From Dryomyza anilis (taxonomy: Eukaryota; Arthropoda; Insecta; Diptera; Dryomyzidae), in the NCBI GenBank assembly GCA_951804985.1, contig OX638133.1:74406367-74470366 (forward strand): a stretch of DNA of 64,000 bases, written 5' to 3'. The position numbers were made by a program, and so were the translations under genes. The notes under the pieces were generated by a model. It ran no database searches and had not been told where the DNA came from. It saw only the letters and a program-made list of their open reading frames with translations. Position 1 is the stretch's first letter. Each line of letters begins with the position of its first letter. Shown here one piece after another: positions 34,651 through 47,640 of this stretch.

Positions 34651-35690
34651 AACATTGAGAACGAAAATAACAATGAAAATAATAAAAAAAATTTAAACGT
34701 AATAAAATTGAAGTTAGTCGTGAATGATAAATTGAAAAATAAAACTACTTCCTCAATTTACAAAAACTTCTTGCTTATTGCACCAAAAATGCACAGCAAC
34801 AACTTGGAGAACTCCGACCGACAATATTTACATACACTCGTTGACATTCAGGGCGCACTGCGGAAATAAATATACGACTGCACAAACACGTTGCTACCTA
34901 TTCACGCACAGCATACAATGATACACATTGGCCCCTTCTCCACAGTTTTGAGTCCGACGTTGTGTATGCTGTCTGCAATAAATGCAAATTTCCGCCTGTC
35001 ACTCCAGTCACTGCGACGTTTGGCATAAATATTTTGCTAATGTTGCAGTTGTTGCCGGCAGCTGCTGTTGCTGCTTATGTTGCTGCTAGTTTGGAATTTA
35101 CATTTGGCTGCTTATAAATTTAAAATGTTGCTCATCATGCGCTGGCAAAGCATCCTGTCTGCCTGACATCCGCGCACCTTGTACTGCAAATGCACAGCAT
35201 TTTAAATGGTTTTAATCCCTTCGAAGATATGTTGAAGAGAAAAAAGTTAGCGACAAATTGCGTTAATATGGGCGACTTGCGTTTGAAACGATGGTAGTGA
35301 CAGGAAGTAGCAACAAAAAAGTAGCTGAAAAATTCCATTAGTTTTGCAAAATTGTAAAGTATTAACCCAAAATTGACAATTTCAGAGAGATTATCCCATA
35401 AAATAAACAAAATTCAATTTGTCAACATGACGTATGAGTAACATTTAAATTTCAATATGTTACATTTTGAGATGGAAGCTTCAGTAAAAATGTAATATTA
35501 TTATATATTTATAAGCAAATACAAAATAATTTATTGCATTTATATCAAAATTGTAAATTTCAACATTTCTTTCGCAAGATTTATTTATATTGCATTATTG
35601 TTTTATAAATTATCTAATTGAAATACATTATTTTAATAATATTCATTTCATCTAAAATGTTTGCAATATTATTAAATTTTTTTATTCTAT
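34651..35690. other. Unique spacer
   Basis: Mixed composition with a GTTGCTGCTG patch (35040-35090) and no gene. CATGACGTATGAGTAACATTT at about 35427 recurs at about 37272 as CATGACGTATGAGCAACATTT, on either side of the foldback element that follows. Confidence 0.4.
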
Positions 35691-37205
35691 AATAACTCTA
35701 CACAACAGCCATTCTGCGCAGCAGTCAAGTTTATTTTTGTATTATGTAAAATGATGCCCTTATTCCGAAAATATGGTTTAATAATGTTTCTTTGGATAGG
35801 TTTACAAAATATGGGCCAATTACTTTTGGACCGAGCTTTTATAAAGGTGGTCACATATATTTGCAAATATTTCGCGTTCTAAATATCACATAAATATCAA
35901 ATATAATATCGAATGAAAGCTAATTGAATATTGAATAAACTTTTCTTAAAACATTTTTAAATTGGTTCATTAGTTTAAGAGAACTCGAAAGGAGAACTTG
36001 AAAAAACATTTTTTTTTTCAACAAAAATTTAAGAAAAAATGCATTTAAAAAATGAAAAAAATCGAGAAAGTAAGATGATACACAAATTTTAATTTTTCAA
36101 AATTCGTTCACATTCTTTCGAAGAAATTGAGCTATAAATGACAAAATTATATGGGTATCATTTGAGGTTAAAAAATGTTATGTGAAAGCAATATAATTGA
36201 GTGCTATACAAATAGGCATAAAATAAAAAATATCGGATCATGATTATTTTTTGAGCAACTGTAATTAATTTTAAATTTTATAACTTTATCTTTAATACTT
36301 GACGAGATATGTGATCCTAAAAAGTAAACCCATATTTCGTAGTGGATGTAGTAGATTACGTTGACTAAATCGACTCATTTTCGAACTTTGAATTACTATT
36401 CTACTAAAATATATTGAAAATAAATTTAACATCATTCGGAATAGCAGTTTTAAAGTTATCGTGTACAGGCGGACAGACAGACGGTCATATCTAAATCGAC
36501 TCGGAAAGTGATGTTGACCAAGAAAATATATACTTTTTCATACCAGTCACGCCTACTAAGAGGCTCTCAAATATCCTCACATATATTTTATAACTTGTAA
36601 CCCATGGGTATAGGGTATAAACATATTATGCGATTTTTTTTAGTTAATACCCAATTTATAATGCTTTCACATGATTTTTTTCGTTCTCAAAACGTATCCA
36701 CAGATTTATTTTTACATCATTTTCTTTAAAAATGTACATGCTAATTTTGCAATATTACAAACTGTGCATCATCTTGCGTTTTCAATTTTTCGCCGTTTTT
36801 TAAATGCATTTTTTAATAAAATTTTGGTCGATGAAATTTACATTTTTCGATTTCTTCTGTAGAATTTTCTTAAACCAGTAAACCAATTCCAAACTATTGT
36901 AAGAAATGTTTATTGAATATTTAATTATCTTTCATTCGATATAACAATTGACAATCGGTTATGGGTTTTATTAAACGCGAGATATTTACAAATATATGTG
37001 ACCACCTTTTTGAAAGCTCAGTACAAAAGATATTGCCCGAAATCTCGTAAACCTATCCGTAGAAAGTCATTTCCAATAATTTCCAATAATACAAAAATAA
37101 TGGAATTTACTGCCAATAATAATTACCAATAATTTCCAATAATACAAAAATAATGGAATTTACTGCGCAAACTTTTTTTCTCATTTTGTTGTGTAGTATA
37201 ATTTT
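35690..37205. mobile_element. Foldback element with terminal inverted repeats of about 250-300 bp
   Basis: 35690-35950 and 36890-37205 are diverged reverse complements. Shared blocks include the end words TACACAACA...CTGCGCAG/CTGCGCAAA, GGATAGGTTTAC, AAAGGTGGTCACATATATTTG and ATCGAATGAAAG. The middle contains a copy of the GACA-tract fly repeat (36290-36625). A short tandem duplication (CCAATAATACAAAAATAATGGAATTTACTG) sits in the right arm (37080-37160). There is no transposase. Confidence 0.7.
36290..36625 (+). mobile_element. Fly GACA-tract repeat, nested copy
   Basis: It carries GGCGGACAGACAGACGG, then TAAATCGACTCGGAAAGTGATGTTGACCAAGAA, then ATATACTTTTTCATACC, and an end GGGTATAGGGTATAAA. 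It is collinear with 49930-50362. Confidence 0.7.
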
Positions 37206-38898
37206 TTACACATTTATATAATTTGACAATTCCTTTAGTTTGATATTTGTGTTTACTTGAACAATTCATTACATGACGTATGAGCAACATTTCATTTCTA
37301 TTAGAATGATTCCATGTCAGATCAACGAGCGGTTTGGCAGCACCATCTCAGATACTATTGAAATTTTGTTTGATGGTTTTATGACCTGAATTTAAGCAAA
37401 ACACAAAATATCAGTTTTCTAACTAAAGTGGTTTCAGAGTTATGAGTCCATGAAATATGAAAAACTACACAAAAAATGCACTAAATTGTGATAGTTTAAC
37501 TTACCGAACTATTTAAACGGCCAAATAAATGTTATAAAAATGGAAAAATGGAAAAAGTGGAAATATTAATATTTTTCATATTAGGGGACCATAGATAAAT
37601 ATCAATTATACTAATATTAAAATATACTAATATATACTAATATTAATATTATCCCAAACTCCTTTTTTTAATTTTTAAAAAATATATTTGTCAACAAATA
37701 ATAAATATTTGAGAGTGGTGTTCGGGATTCTTCCCAAGTTAATAATAAAAATGTTTCATAAAGTAGAGATTTGAATATGAAATTTTGGTTTTAAATTTTT
37801 TTAGTTATTTTCGATGCAATGTTATCTATATTAATAAAACAAAACGTGTTTTTTCCCTTGCACTAACCAGCCGTATTTCTGAAAAGTAAAGAAAAAAAAT
37901 AGGATGCAGTTGGAGCTGTGGTACCCTAGAAAAATTGAAGTCTTGTACACATATCTATATGAACATATTGTACTAGGTAATAATCTCACGATAATGAATA
38001 TGTAATTATGTTCATGTTCTGATAACCGTTGTGACATTGGTTTAAAAAACTGAGACCATTTTATACAGTCAGTCTACCTTTATACACATGCATAATAATT
38101 TTGGTTTTTAGTTTCGACTACGCTCTGGATAACCATGAATGAAGTTATTCCTCAAGTATACTATGCCAAAATGGTGTGTGATTTTATTAGATATTTCTAA
38201 GCACAAAAGACAAAACCAAAAGGGCGAATTCGAAAAATTTTAAATATTGTCATGCAAAAAGGCTAATCTTTTCGTTTTTTGCATAAAAAATAGTGGTTTG
38301 TTTTTAAAGCACCTATCGATTGACATCATTAATTTAAAATGATTTTTAAAATTTTTATTATTTGCAAGAAAAATGTTTAGCAAATTATTTTTAAGTAATA
38401 GGTGATTTTAAAACAAACTATTACACCGCTATTTGATCTTGTACCCATAAAAAGTTATATCATAAAAAGAAAAATATTTGCATTTTAGTCAGTATATATC
38501 CACACAATATCCGTATGTATAATTCAGTAAGTTGTCCAAATTGAAATATGTTATGATAACTGATAAATAAAACGAAAAGATTCTCCCTTTTGGCATATTA
38601 TTTTCAATTTTTTTTTTTTTGGTTTTTTTGCTATAACTCTTTATTGGTACAATGTAAAATGGTGGTATAAAGATTTTATAATTGATGGATATAGGTTGAA
38701 AAAATTAACCTGCATTTTTGACCGTGTATATTCAAAACCACTTTGCCGTTTAGAATTTTACGAATTTCTGAATGTAAGTGGTCTGTACCACTCTATTATA
38801 TCTAAGCACGCGATTAAATTATATTTATTAGATAAATTGGATATTTTAAGCAATAAATCGTTTTAGTTTTACAATTTGAAAAAATATACATTCAGTGC
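37206..38898. other. No feature recognised
   Basis: AT-rich sequence with chance frames only. A TATACTAATATTAATATT simple patch lies at 37610-37650. Confidence 0.4.
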
Positions 38899-38902
38899 TT
38901 AA

Positions 38903-39203
38903 GGGTTTTTCAACAGGAACGCTACAAAATAGAGCGACAGGGACAAATGACGACATTTTTTTAGTCGCTCTTTTGACATTTCTCTTCATTTCTCTTAAGG
39001 TTTGCCATTTTATGATGGAAAGATATACGAATTCGAATTTCGGTAGTAAATTTTAATAATTTTGGCTCGTTGTTGGCACGTATATCTTTCCATCATGAAA
39101 TGACAAACCTTACTGAAGAGAAATATTAAAAGAGCGGCAAGAAATATGGCGTCGTTTGCTGTCCCTGTCGCTCTACTTTTGTAGCGTCCTTGTTGAAAAA
39201 CCC
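38903..39203. mobile_element. 301-bp foldback MITE, piggyBac-like target site
   Basis: The ends GGGTTTTTCAACAGGAACGC and its diverged inverse are flanked by TTAA (38899-38902) and TTGA (39204-39207), consistent with a once-perfect TTAA duplication. The arms pair over more than 120 bp (AGAGCGACAGGGACA, AAGGTTTG, GATGGAAAGATATACG and others) around a centre near 39050. There is no coding capacity. The assignment to piggyBac rests only on the target site. Confidence 0.7.
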
Positions 39204-41215
39204 TTGAAAAAAACTTTTGTAGCGTTTAATATAATAGAAACAATAACTCGCATGACTTTGACTTCTATGACAATTTTTACTGTTTTGATGTGCTTAATAT
39301 TTTTCCCGAAGACATAATGATACATTTATTAATTCTTCATATAAATTTGGTCAATTAACTGCAGAGTTTTTTTGAAAATTTTTAATATTGATGGTTTATG
39401 GACGAGATAGAATATGAAGATGTACTACAGATAAGATCATTATGTCAATGCCTACATTTAGGTTTCAGTCAAGAAATTCATATCTAATACCGTTTTCAAA
39501 AATCTTACTATGAAAATTAAGGATTAACCAGATATTTGCAGGTCAATACCTCGTTTTGAAAAAATGCAATGCATTCTACTACATTTTGATCGTTTTTAAT
39601 ACATTTGTATTAATTTGTCTGGATTTTACTACACAATATCTTAGAAATTCGTTTTCTACATATTGCAGAATATATAGTATGTATTTGTTTTCTGTAGTTT
39701 TTATTTTTGAAATACGTGTACTACATAATACATAAAATGTATTATGCAATTATTTTGTATTTAAAAATTAAATTATAAATTATTTACATATTATTATAAA
39801 TTCTTCTATAAAATATATTCTATAAATTTACTATAAATTCCCCTGTATACAAAAATATGTATTACTTAAAGTTAATTGTTTTTATAAAAATTTGATTAAA
39901 ATTGAATTTATTATATAACATCTTAAAATTAACAGCCCTATTAAAATGTCTCTAAAAATGAAAACATAATTTACTTTCAAAAACAGCTAAGTTTTGTTTA
40001 TATTTTTAAAACCACATTTATAGCGTTTCCAATAATAAAAAAATAATGTCCAATTTAAAATAATATTCGAATGTATATGTAAGACTAAAGCTGTATACCA
40101 AAAAAATTGCTGTAGCAAATTATATACATTTTATGTCTTTGTTTTGAAAAAAAATATTTCTACTACATTTTGTTGGTTTTTAAATAAATTTGCCTTTATT
40201 TGTCTTATTTTTTACTACATCATGTATTGAAAATTCGTTCTCTACATATTGCACGAATTGTATTGATGTTTTATTTTTTGCTTTCATTTGAATTCGTGTG
40301 GGATCACTGACGAACGAATAACGAAAGTTTCATATTGCAGAAACAGATGACTGCGAGAGAGGAATATAAATAAACCAAAACTGACCGTAGCATCTGGCCG
40401 AATCGTCTTAATGAGAGATGACTATAGAGTTGCTACCTAAGTTTAGCGCTGAATATTTTTGGTTTTAAAACTTAGTTGTCAACTTTGCAGTAAACAAATA
40501 TAGAACGCAGCTGCAGATGAGTAGTTTGCTCATGTTTTTAATTATGTAGTAATTTTCCATATAAAAACAACTACATCAGATTAGTAAAAATAAATACATA
40601 TGCTTTGGACGTAAAATATGTATATATTTTAAAGACATTTTTAGTTATTTTTAATACAGTATTTTTTTCGGTGTATGATAACATATTTGACACATTCAGG
40701 ATATTAAAAAAAGCCAAATCCTTGGCACCGATAAAGGATTATTCGATTTTAAGCTACGAAAAACTTTTTTATTTTGCAATTTCATATAAATTAAAAACAT
40801 ACTTTGCAGTGCTCAGTAGTAGAGAAACTATAGCTCGTACGGCTTTGATATATTTGACCACTTTTTATTTTTTTTTATACTGAAAAATTTTTCCATTGAC
40901 AATTTGTAACTCCTTAATATGAAATTAATCGATTATGTAGATTGATCATTTAAAAATCATTAATATTTTTATTAAAAGGACGAGATAGAAAATTAATATG
41001 TACTACAGAAATGAAGCCTTCGATAGTGTCTACGTTTGGTTCTCAGACAACAAATCCATAACTGCTACAATTTTCGCAATGAATCAACGATCATATTGCA
41101 GTTATTTTAGGACCCTAATGTTCATATATCTCATTAACCTGACGTGATAGGACGTATGTTTGTTGGTTAATCAAGGATTCTAAAAAAATTGTCAAATCTC
41201 CGTCACTAAATTTAG
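39204..41215 (+). other. AT-rich DNA with two TACTACA-type repeat copies
   Basis: 39580-39740 and 40150-40290 are two diverged copies of the family also seen inverted at 2917-3110. The remainder (39204-39580, 39740-40150, 40290-41215) has no recognisable gene. Confidence 0.5.
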
Positions 41216-41700
41216 TGTCGCACTGTGATATTTTTAATAAGTTGAATAATTCTTGATTATATTTGAATATGTTTGAGTATTTTTTATTATTTTTGATTAG
41301 TTTTGCCTATTTTTAATTATTTCTGATTATTTTTTGTTACATTTCATTATTTGGAATAATAGTGAAATATATTATTCTTCGATTTTTTTTACTTTCGTGT
41401 TTTATCCATTTTTTGTTATATTTCAGTATTAAAAATTATTAAAAATGTTTTTTTTTTTAATATCTTTAAATATTTTTTCTAAATTTTTCTTACTTTTCGA
41501 TGATTTCGATAATTTTTATTATTTTTAATTATTTTTAATAACTGTTGAATATTTTCAATATTTTTTTTATTATAATTGAATATTGTCTATTAATTCCGAT
41601 AATTTGTATTTATGTTTGGATATTTGTGAATATTTTTAATTAATACATTTTTTAAAATGCTGATTATTTATTTTTTTTTAATGTTATTCAATTTCAATTG
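41216..41700 (+). repeat. Degenerate TTTTTGATTATTTTT simple-repeat tract
   Basis: Loose repetition of GATTATTTTT and AATATTTTTAATT words of about 10-11 bp. It resembles a decayed relative of the GATTCTTTT arrays. Confidence 0.5.
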
Positions 41701-42780
41701 AGATGATTAATTAAATATTTATAAATTTCTCTAACAAGTGTTGTAGCATCCCACATGTTCCCATGTGAGCAGCTGTTTTTCCCTAATCTTCGACAGAAAA
41801 ACAATTTGCGTAGCTTATTAATAAATCAAGTGTTTCACGGGTTATTCGCCTGCAGTCAACACATCAATTCGAAGGCAACCAACAACCCACACAATTATTC
41901 TATTCCATGTTTTTTTTTTCTACATATTCAAACAACTTCAATTTTCCGTGGAGCCCAATACAAACAAATACAATTCATGCATATTTTCCGAAAGCACTTT
42001 GGCAAACAGTGTTGCCACCTGTTGAGCGCACTGAATACTCAAAGTAAAAACCTTACATCAGTCAGATAGCTGTAGCTGGGAACGTTGGGGGGACTCTATA
42101 GTCAGTCTGGCCCTGGGGCAATAACAGCAAAATATATATAAACGATAAATATATCAAACTGTGTTGGCAACTTGTAAATTGCAGCGATAAAAATTCACTG
42201 ACAGCCAGCAGTGTAAACAGCAACAACAAAGGTGCGTGTATTATCAACATTTCTGTTTGGTTATCCTTACAATAACAATAACAACAACAACAACTATATT
42301 ATGCCAAATAGCAATAAATACCCTACGCATAATCGTAGCACCTGCGCAACCTTTGCTCCTTGTGCCATGCCCACTCAGAGTTGCCAGAGTTGAATGAATT
42401 GTGGCTGAAGTGGTTGTAACTGACCGACGAGTTTCAACGACGACCTCCCCCATTCGGTTGGCAGCTTCTCACTTGAAAAGCGATTAATTTCCATTTAAAA
42501 GCGAAAAGGTTTCCAGCATAAGGACGAATAGTTGTTTGGTACGTAGGACGAAGTTGGTGGTTCTTTGATGTAGGCAGCAGTTTTCTTAGAATTGCCGTCG
42601 TTCGTTGTATTCAATATTGCTTGACCGACAACCACTGAAGGTAGAATTTTTCATACCAGCTGCCTTGTTAATTCATTCGTTTGGTTAGCATAGCAGCCTG
42701 TAGGGTAGAAGGTGGTTAGAGTTGCAAAAATTGATATGTATTAAAATTGCTTTAAAAATAAAAAACTGTCAACTGTTAAA
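41701..42780. other. Unique-looking spacer of higher G+C
   Basis: It includes CAGTGTTGCCA at 42007-42017. Short frames on both strands (41755-42069 plus; 42244-42453 minus) lack domains. It could hold a leader or conserved non-coding element, but nothing can be called. Confidence 0.35.
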
Positions 42781-43270
42781 AAAAATAAACTTTTCTATAG
42801 TTGTTTTATATTTTGTGATTTTGTAATAATTTTGAATTATTATTTTTGATAATTGTTAATGATTTTTTATTATTATTGATTTTTTTGAAAAATTTTTGAT
42901 ATTTTTTGATTATGTTTGATCATTTTGGATTATATTCGATTGCTTTTTATTATATTTGATTATTTTTGATCATTTTTGATTATTTTTGATCATTTTCGAT
43001 TGTTTTTAATTATATTAGATTATTTTTGATTATTTTTGATTATTTTTGATTTTTTGGATTATTTTAGATTATTTTGATTATTTTTGATTATTTCAATTGG
43101 ATTATTTTTGATTATATTCATTTATATAAAAATATTTTTTATTATACTTTGGATTACTTTTAATATTATTCGATTGATTTTAATTAATTTGAACAGATTT
43201 TCAATATTTTGGAATTGTTTTAAATATTTTTGAATTTTTTGGATAATAAATATTATCAATTTAAAATATT
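42781..43270 (+). repeat. Degenerate TTTTTGATTATTTTTGATT array
   Basis: Units of 10-11 bp (TTTTGATTAT, TTTTGATCAT) are clearest at 42890-43100, on the same strand sense as the GATTCTTTT arrays. Confidence 0.65.
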
Positions 43271-43729
43271 TAATTTAAATAATTAAAGAAATTTTTGATT
43301 AATTTTGTGTTTATCAAATATTTACAACGTACATCCACTTCTACCCTATGCAGTTTAATATTGCAACGCATTGTAAGCAGCAGGTGTAGCATGTATACAA
43401 ATATTGTTGAAGTGGTCAACACCAGGATTCTGGAGAATTGCGTCAAATATTAAAGTAGACGGATAATGAATAAGTTTCACAACAAATGAAAGCAACAGCA
43501 CATTTTAAAGGAATAATTAAAATAAAATATGTTTAACATTTTTTTTTTAATTTAGTTTTTTGCAAATATGAAGAAACTTATTTATAAATATAAATAATAT
43601 ACAATATGTAAAATCTATTTATTGAATATACAAAATAATTAAAAACACAAAAATCTACAGAAACTACAGAACTTGAATTACTTAAAGCGTTACAATAAGC
43701 ATGTTTTATGTGTTACAATAAGCAAAACA
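43271..43729. other. AT-rich spacer
   Basis: No feature seen. Confidence 0.4.
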
Positions 43730-46700
43730 TACAAAAGAATCAAAAGAATCAAAAGAATCAAAAGAATCAACAGAATCAAAATAATCAAAAGAATCAAAAG
43801 AATCAAAAAAAAATAAAGAATAAAAAATAATCAAAAGAATCAAAAGAATCAAAAGAATCAAAAGAATCAAAAGAATCAAAAGAATCAAAAGAATCAAAAG
43901 AATCAAAAGAATCAAAAGAATCAAAAGAATCAAAAGAATCATAAGAATCATAAGAATCAAAAGAATCAAAAGAATCAAAAGAATCAAAAGAATCAAAAGA
44001 ATCAAAAGAATCAAAAGAATCAAAAGAATCAAAAGAATCAAAAGAATCAAAAGAATCGAAAGAATCAAAAGAATCAAAAGAATCAAAAGAATCAAAAGAA
44101 TCAAAAGAATCAAAAGAATCAAAAGAATCAAAAGAATCAAAAGAATCAAAAGAATCAAAAGAATCAAAAGAATCAAAAGAATCAAAAGAATCAAAAGAAT
44201 CAAAAGAATCAAAAGAATCAAAAGAATCAAAAGAATCAAAAGAATCAAAAGAATCAAAAGAATCAAAAGAATCAAAAGAATCAAAAGAATCAAAAGAATC
44301 AAAAGAATCAAAAGAATCAAAAGAATCAAAAGAATCAAAAGAATCAAAATAATCAAAATAATCAAAAGAATCAAAAGAATCAAAAGAATCAAAAGAATCA
44401 AAAGAATCAAAAGATTCAAAAGATTCAAAAGAATCAAAAAGATCAAAAGAATCAAAATAATCAAAATAATCAAAATAATCAAAAGAATCAAAAGAATCAA
44501 AAGAATCAAAAGAATCAAAAGAATCAAAAGAATCAAAAGAATCAAAAGAATCAAAAGAATCAAAAGAATCAAAAGAATCAAAAGAATCAAAAGAATCAAA
44601 AGAATCAAAAGAATCAAAAGAATCAAAAGAATCAAAAGAATCAAAAGAATCAAAAGAATCAAAAGAATCAAAAGAATCAAAAGAATCAAAAGAATCAAAA
44701 GAATCAAAAGAATCAAAAGAATCAAAAGAATCAAAAGAATCAAAAGAATCAAAAGAATCAAAAGAATCAAAAGAATCAAAAGAATCAAAAGAATCAAAAG
44801 AATCAAAAGAATCAAAAGAATCAAAAGAATCAAAAGAATCAAAAAAATCAAAAGAATCAAAAAAATCAAAAGAATCAAAAGAATCAAAAGAATCAAAAGA
44901 ATCAAAAGAATCAAAAGAATCAAAAGAATCAAAAGAATCAAAAGAATCAAAAGAATCAAAAGAATCAAAAGAATCAAAAGAATCAAAAGAATCAAAAGTA
45001 TCAAAAGAATCAAAAGAATCAAAAGAATCAAAAGAATCAAAAGAATCAAAAGAATCAAAAGAAGCAAAAGAATCAAAAGAATCAAAAGAATCAAAAGAAT
45101 CAAAAGAATCAAAAGAATTAAAAGAATCAAAAGAATCAAAAGAATCAAAAGAATCAAAAGAATCAAAAGAATCAAAAGAATCAAAAGAATCAAAAGAATC
45201 AAAAGAATCAAAAGATTCAACCGAATCAAAAGAATCAAAAGAATCAAAAGAATCAAAAGAATCAAAAGAATCAAAAGAATCAAAAGAATCAAAAGAATCA
45301 AAAGAATCAAAAGAATCAAAAGAATCAAAAGAATCAAAAGAATCAAAAGAATCAAAAGAATCAAAAGAATCAAAAGAATCAAAAGAATCAAAAGAATCAA
45401 AAGAATCAAAAGAATCAAAAGAATCAAAAGAATCAAAAGAATCAAAAGAATCAAAAGAATCAAAAGAATCAAAAGAATCAAAAGAATCAAAAGAATCAAA
45501 AGAATCAAAAGAAGCAAAAGAATCAAAAGAATCAAAATAATCAAAATAATCAAAATAATCAAAAGAATCAAAAGAATCAAAAGAATCAAAAGAATCAAAA
45601 GATTCAAAAGATTCAAAAGAATCAAAAAGATCAAAAGAATCAAAAGAATCAAAAGAATCAAAATAATCAAAATAATCAAAAGAATCTAAAGAATCAAAAG
45701 AATCAAAAGAATCAAAAGAATCAAAAGAATCAAAAGAATCAAAAGAATCAAAAGAATCAAAAGAATCAAAAGAATCAAAAGAATCAAAAGAATCAAAAGA
45801 ATCAAAAGAATCAAAAGAATCAAAAGAATCAAAAGAATCAAAAGAATCAAAAGAATCAAAAGAATCAAAAGAATCAAAAGAATCAAAAGAATCAAAAGAA
45901 TCAAAAGAATCAAAAGAATCAAAAGAATCAAAAGAATCAAAAGAATCAAAAGAATCAAAAGAATCAAAAGAATCAAAAGAATCAAAAGAATCAAAAGAAT
46001 CAAAAGAATCAAAAGAATCAAAAGAATCAAAAGAATCAAAAGAATCAAAAGAATCAAAAGAATCAAAAGAATCAAAAGAATCAAAAGAATCAAAAGAATC
46101 AAAAGAATCAAAAGAATCAAAAGAATCAAAAGAATCAAAAGAATCAAAAGAATCAAAAGAATCAAAAGAATCAAAAGAATCAAAAGAATCAAAAGAATCA
46201 AAAGAATCAAAAGAATCAAAAGAATCAAAAGAATCAAAAGAATCAAAAGAATCAAAAGAATCAAAAGAATCAAAAGAATCAAAAGAATCAAAAGAATCAA
46301 AAGAATCAAAAGAATCAAAAGAATCAAAAGAATCAAAAGAATCAAAAGAAGCAAAAGAATCAAAAGAATCAAAAGAATCAAAAGAATCAAAAGAATCAAA
46401 AGAATTAAAAGAATCAAAAGAATCAAAAGAATCAAAAGAATCAAAAGAATCAAAAGAATCAAAAGAATCAAAAGAATCAAAAGAATCAAAAGAATCAAAA
46501 GAATCAAAAGAATCAAAAGAATCAAAAGAATCAAAAGATTCAACCGAATCAAAAGAATCAAAAGAATCAAAAGAATCAAAAGAATCAAAAGAATCAAAAG
46601 AATCAAAAAAATCAAAAGAATCAAAAGAATCAAAAGAATCAAAAGAATCAAAAGAATCAAAAGAATCAAAAGAATCAAAAGAATCAAAAGAATCAAAAGA

Positions 46701-46985
46701 ATCAAAAGAATCAAAAGAATCAAAAGAATCAAAAGAATCAAAAGAATCAAAAGAATCAAAAGAATCAAAAGAATCAAAAGAATCAAAAGAATCTTAAGAA
46801 TCAAAAGAATCAAAAGAATCAAAAGAATCAAAAGAATCAAAAGAATCAAAAGAATCGAAAGAATCAAAAGAATCAAAAGAATCAAAAGAATCAAAAGAAT
46901 CAAAAGAATCAAAAGAATCAAAAGAATCAAAAGAATCAAAATAATTAAAAGAATCAAAAAAATCATGAAATTAAAAAGATTACCC
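43730..46985 (-). repeat. 9-bp satellite array 6: AAAAGAATC, with higher-order repeats
   Basis: About 3.25 kb of AATCAAAAG units. Rare variant units act as landmarks. GAAGCAAAAG and GAATTAAAAG recur with the same 1287-bp offset (45061/46348, 45115/46402). GATTCAACCG recurs at 45214/46537 (offset 1323, four units more). A GATTCAAAAGATTC...AAAAAGATC cluster recurs at 44413/45601 (offset 1188). All offsets are multiples of 9. The 657- and 433-codon Leu/Ile frames are artefacts. Confidence 0.96.
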
Positions 46986-47640
46986 ATTTAATCTGTGATA
47001 TTTGTTAATAAAGCAAAATAAAATATGTTCGCGAAAACTCCACCTGGTAATGTATAAGAACATTATTAATCACTTTGTAAAAAATACGAAGCAAACAATT
47101 ATAAAATCTAAAGCATTCCTTTTTTAATTTTTTGTCAACGTCAAGCGCTAATTAAGTTCCTTTGTGCACTACACAATTTATCGTTTATTAAATTAGTTTT
47201 CAGCTTTATTAACTTTCACGGCTTTTTAATTTTTAGCTGACGGCTTTTAAATGACATTTTACGCTGCTTGGACTAATTTCAATAATTTGTTCGAACGTTT
47301 TGCGTTAATTGCAAACGCTTTCAATATGTTTCAATTAAAATAAATCTCATTTTTATGACTTTAAAAATTAATTATAATTGTTTTTTTGTCGTTGTTTTTG
47401 CTGCTGCAGATTATGTTGCCGCTATGTCGCTGTGCGCCATTTTACAAACAGCAGCTTTAAACTGTTGTAGGCACTAAATATTGAAATTAATTTAATTATC
47501 ATTTAAAAAATAAAATTGCATTTTAAACTGGTTTTCAGTTGCAATTATATTTTGTTAATGATGATGTTGTTATTATTTTTTTTTGTGCAAATAATTCGTA
47601 AATAAATTGTGATATAGAGAAATTTTTAATTCGTGAATGC
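46986..47640. other. Unique spacer between satellite arrays
   Basis: AT-rich with a small TGCTGCTGCAG patch at 47400. No gene. Confidence 0.45.

Noticed and set aside
43706..46987. Leu/Ile-repeat open frames of 657 and 433 codons on the minus strand
   Set aside because: They are pure translations of the 9-bp AAAAGAATC array. The period is a multiple of 3, so a frame without stops stays open automatically. No unique protein sequence is present.
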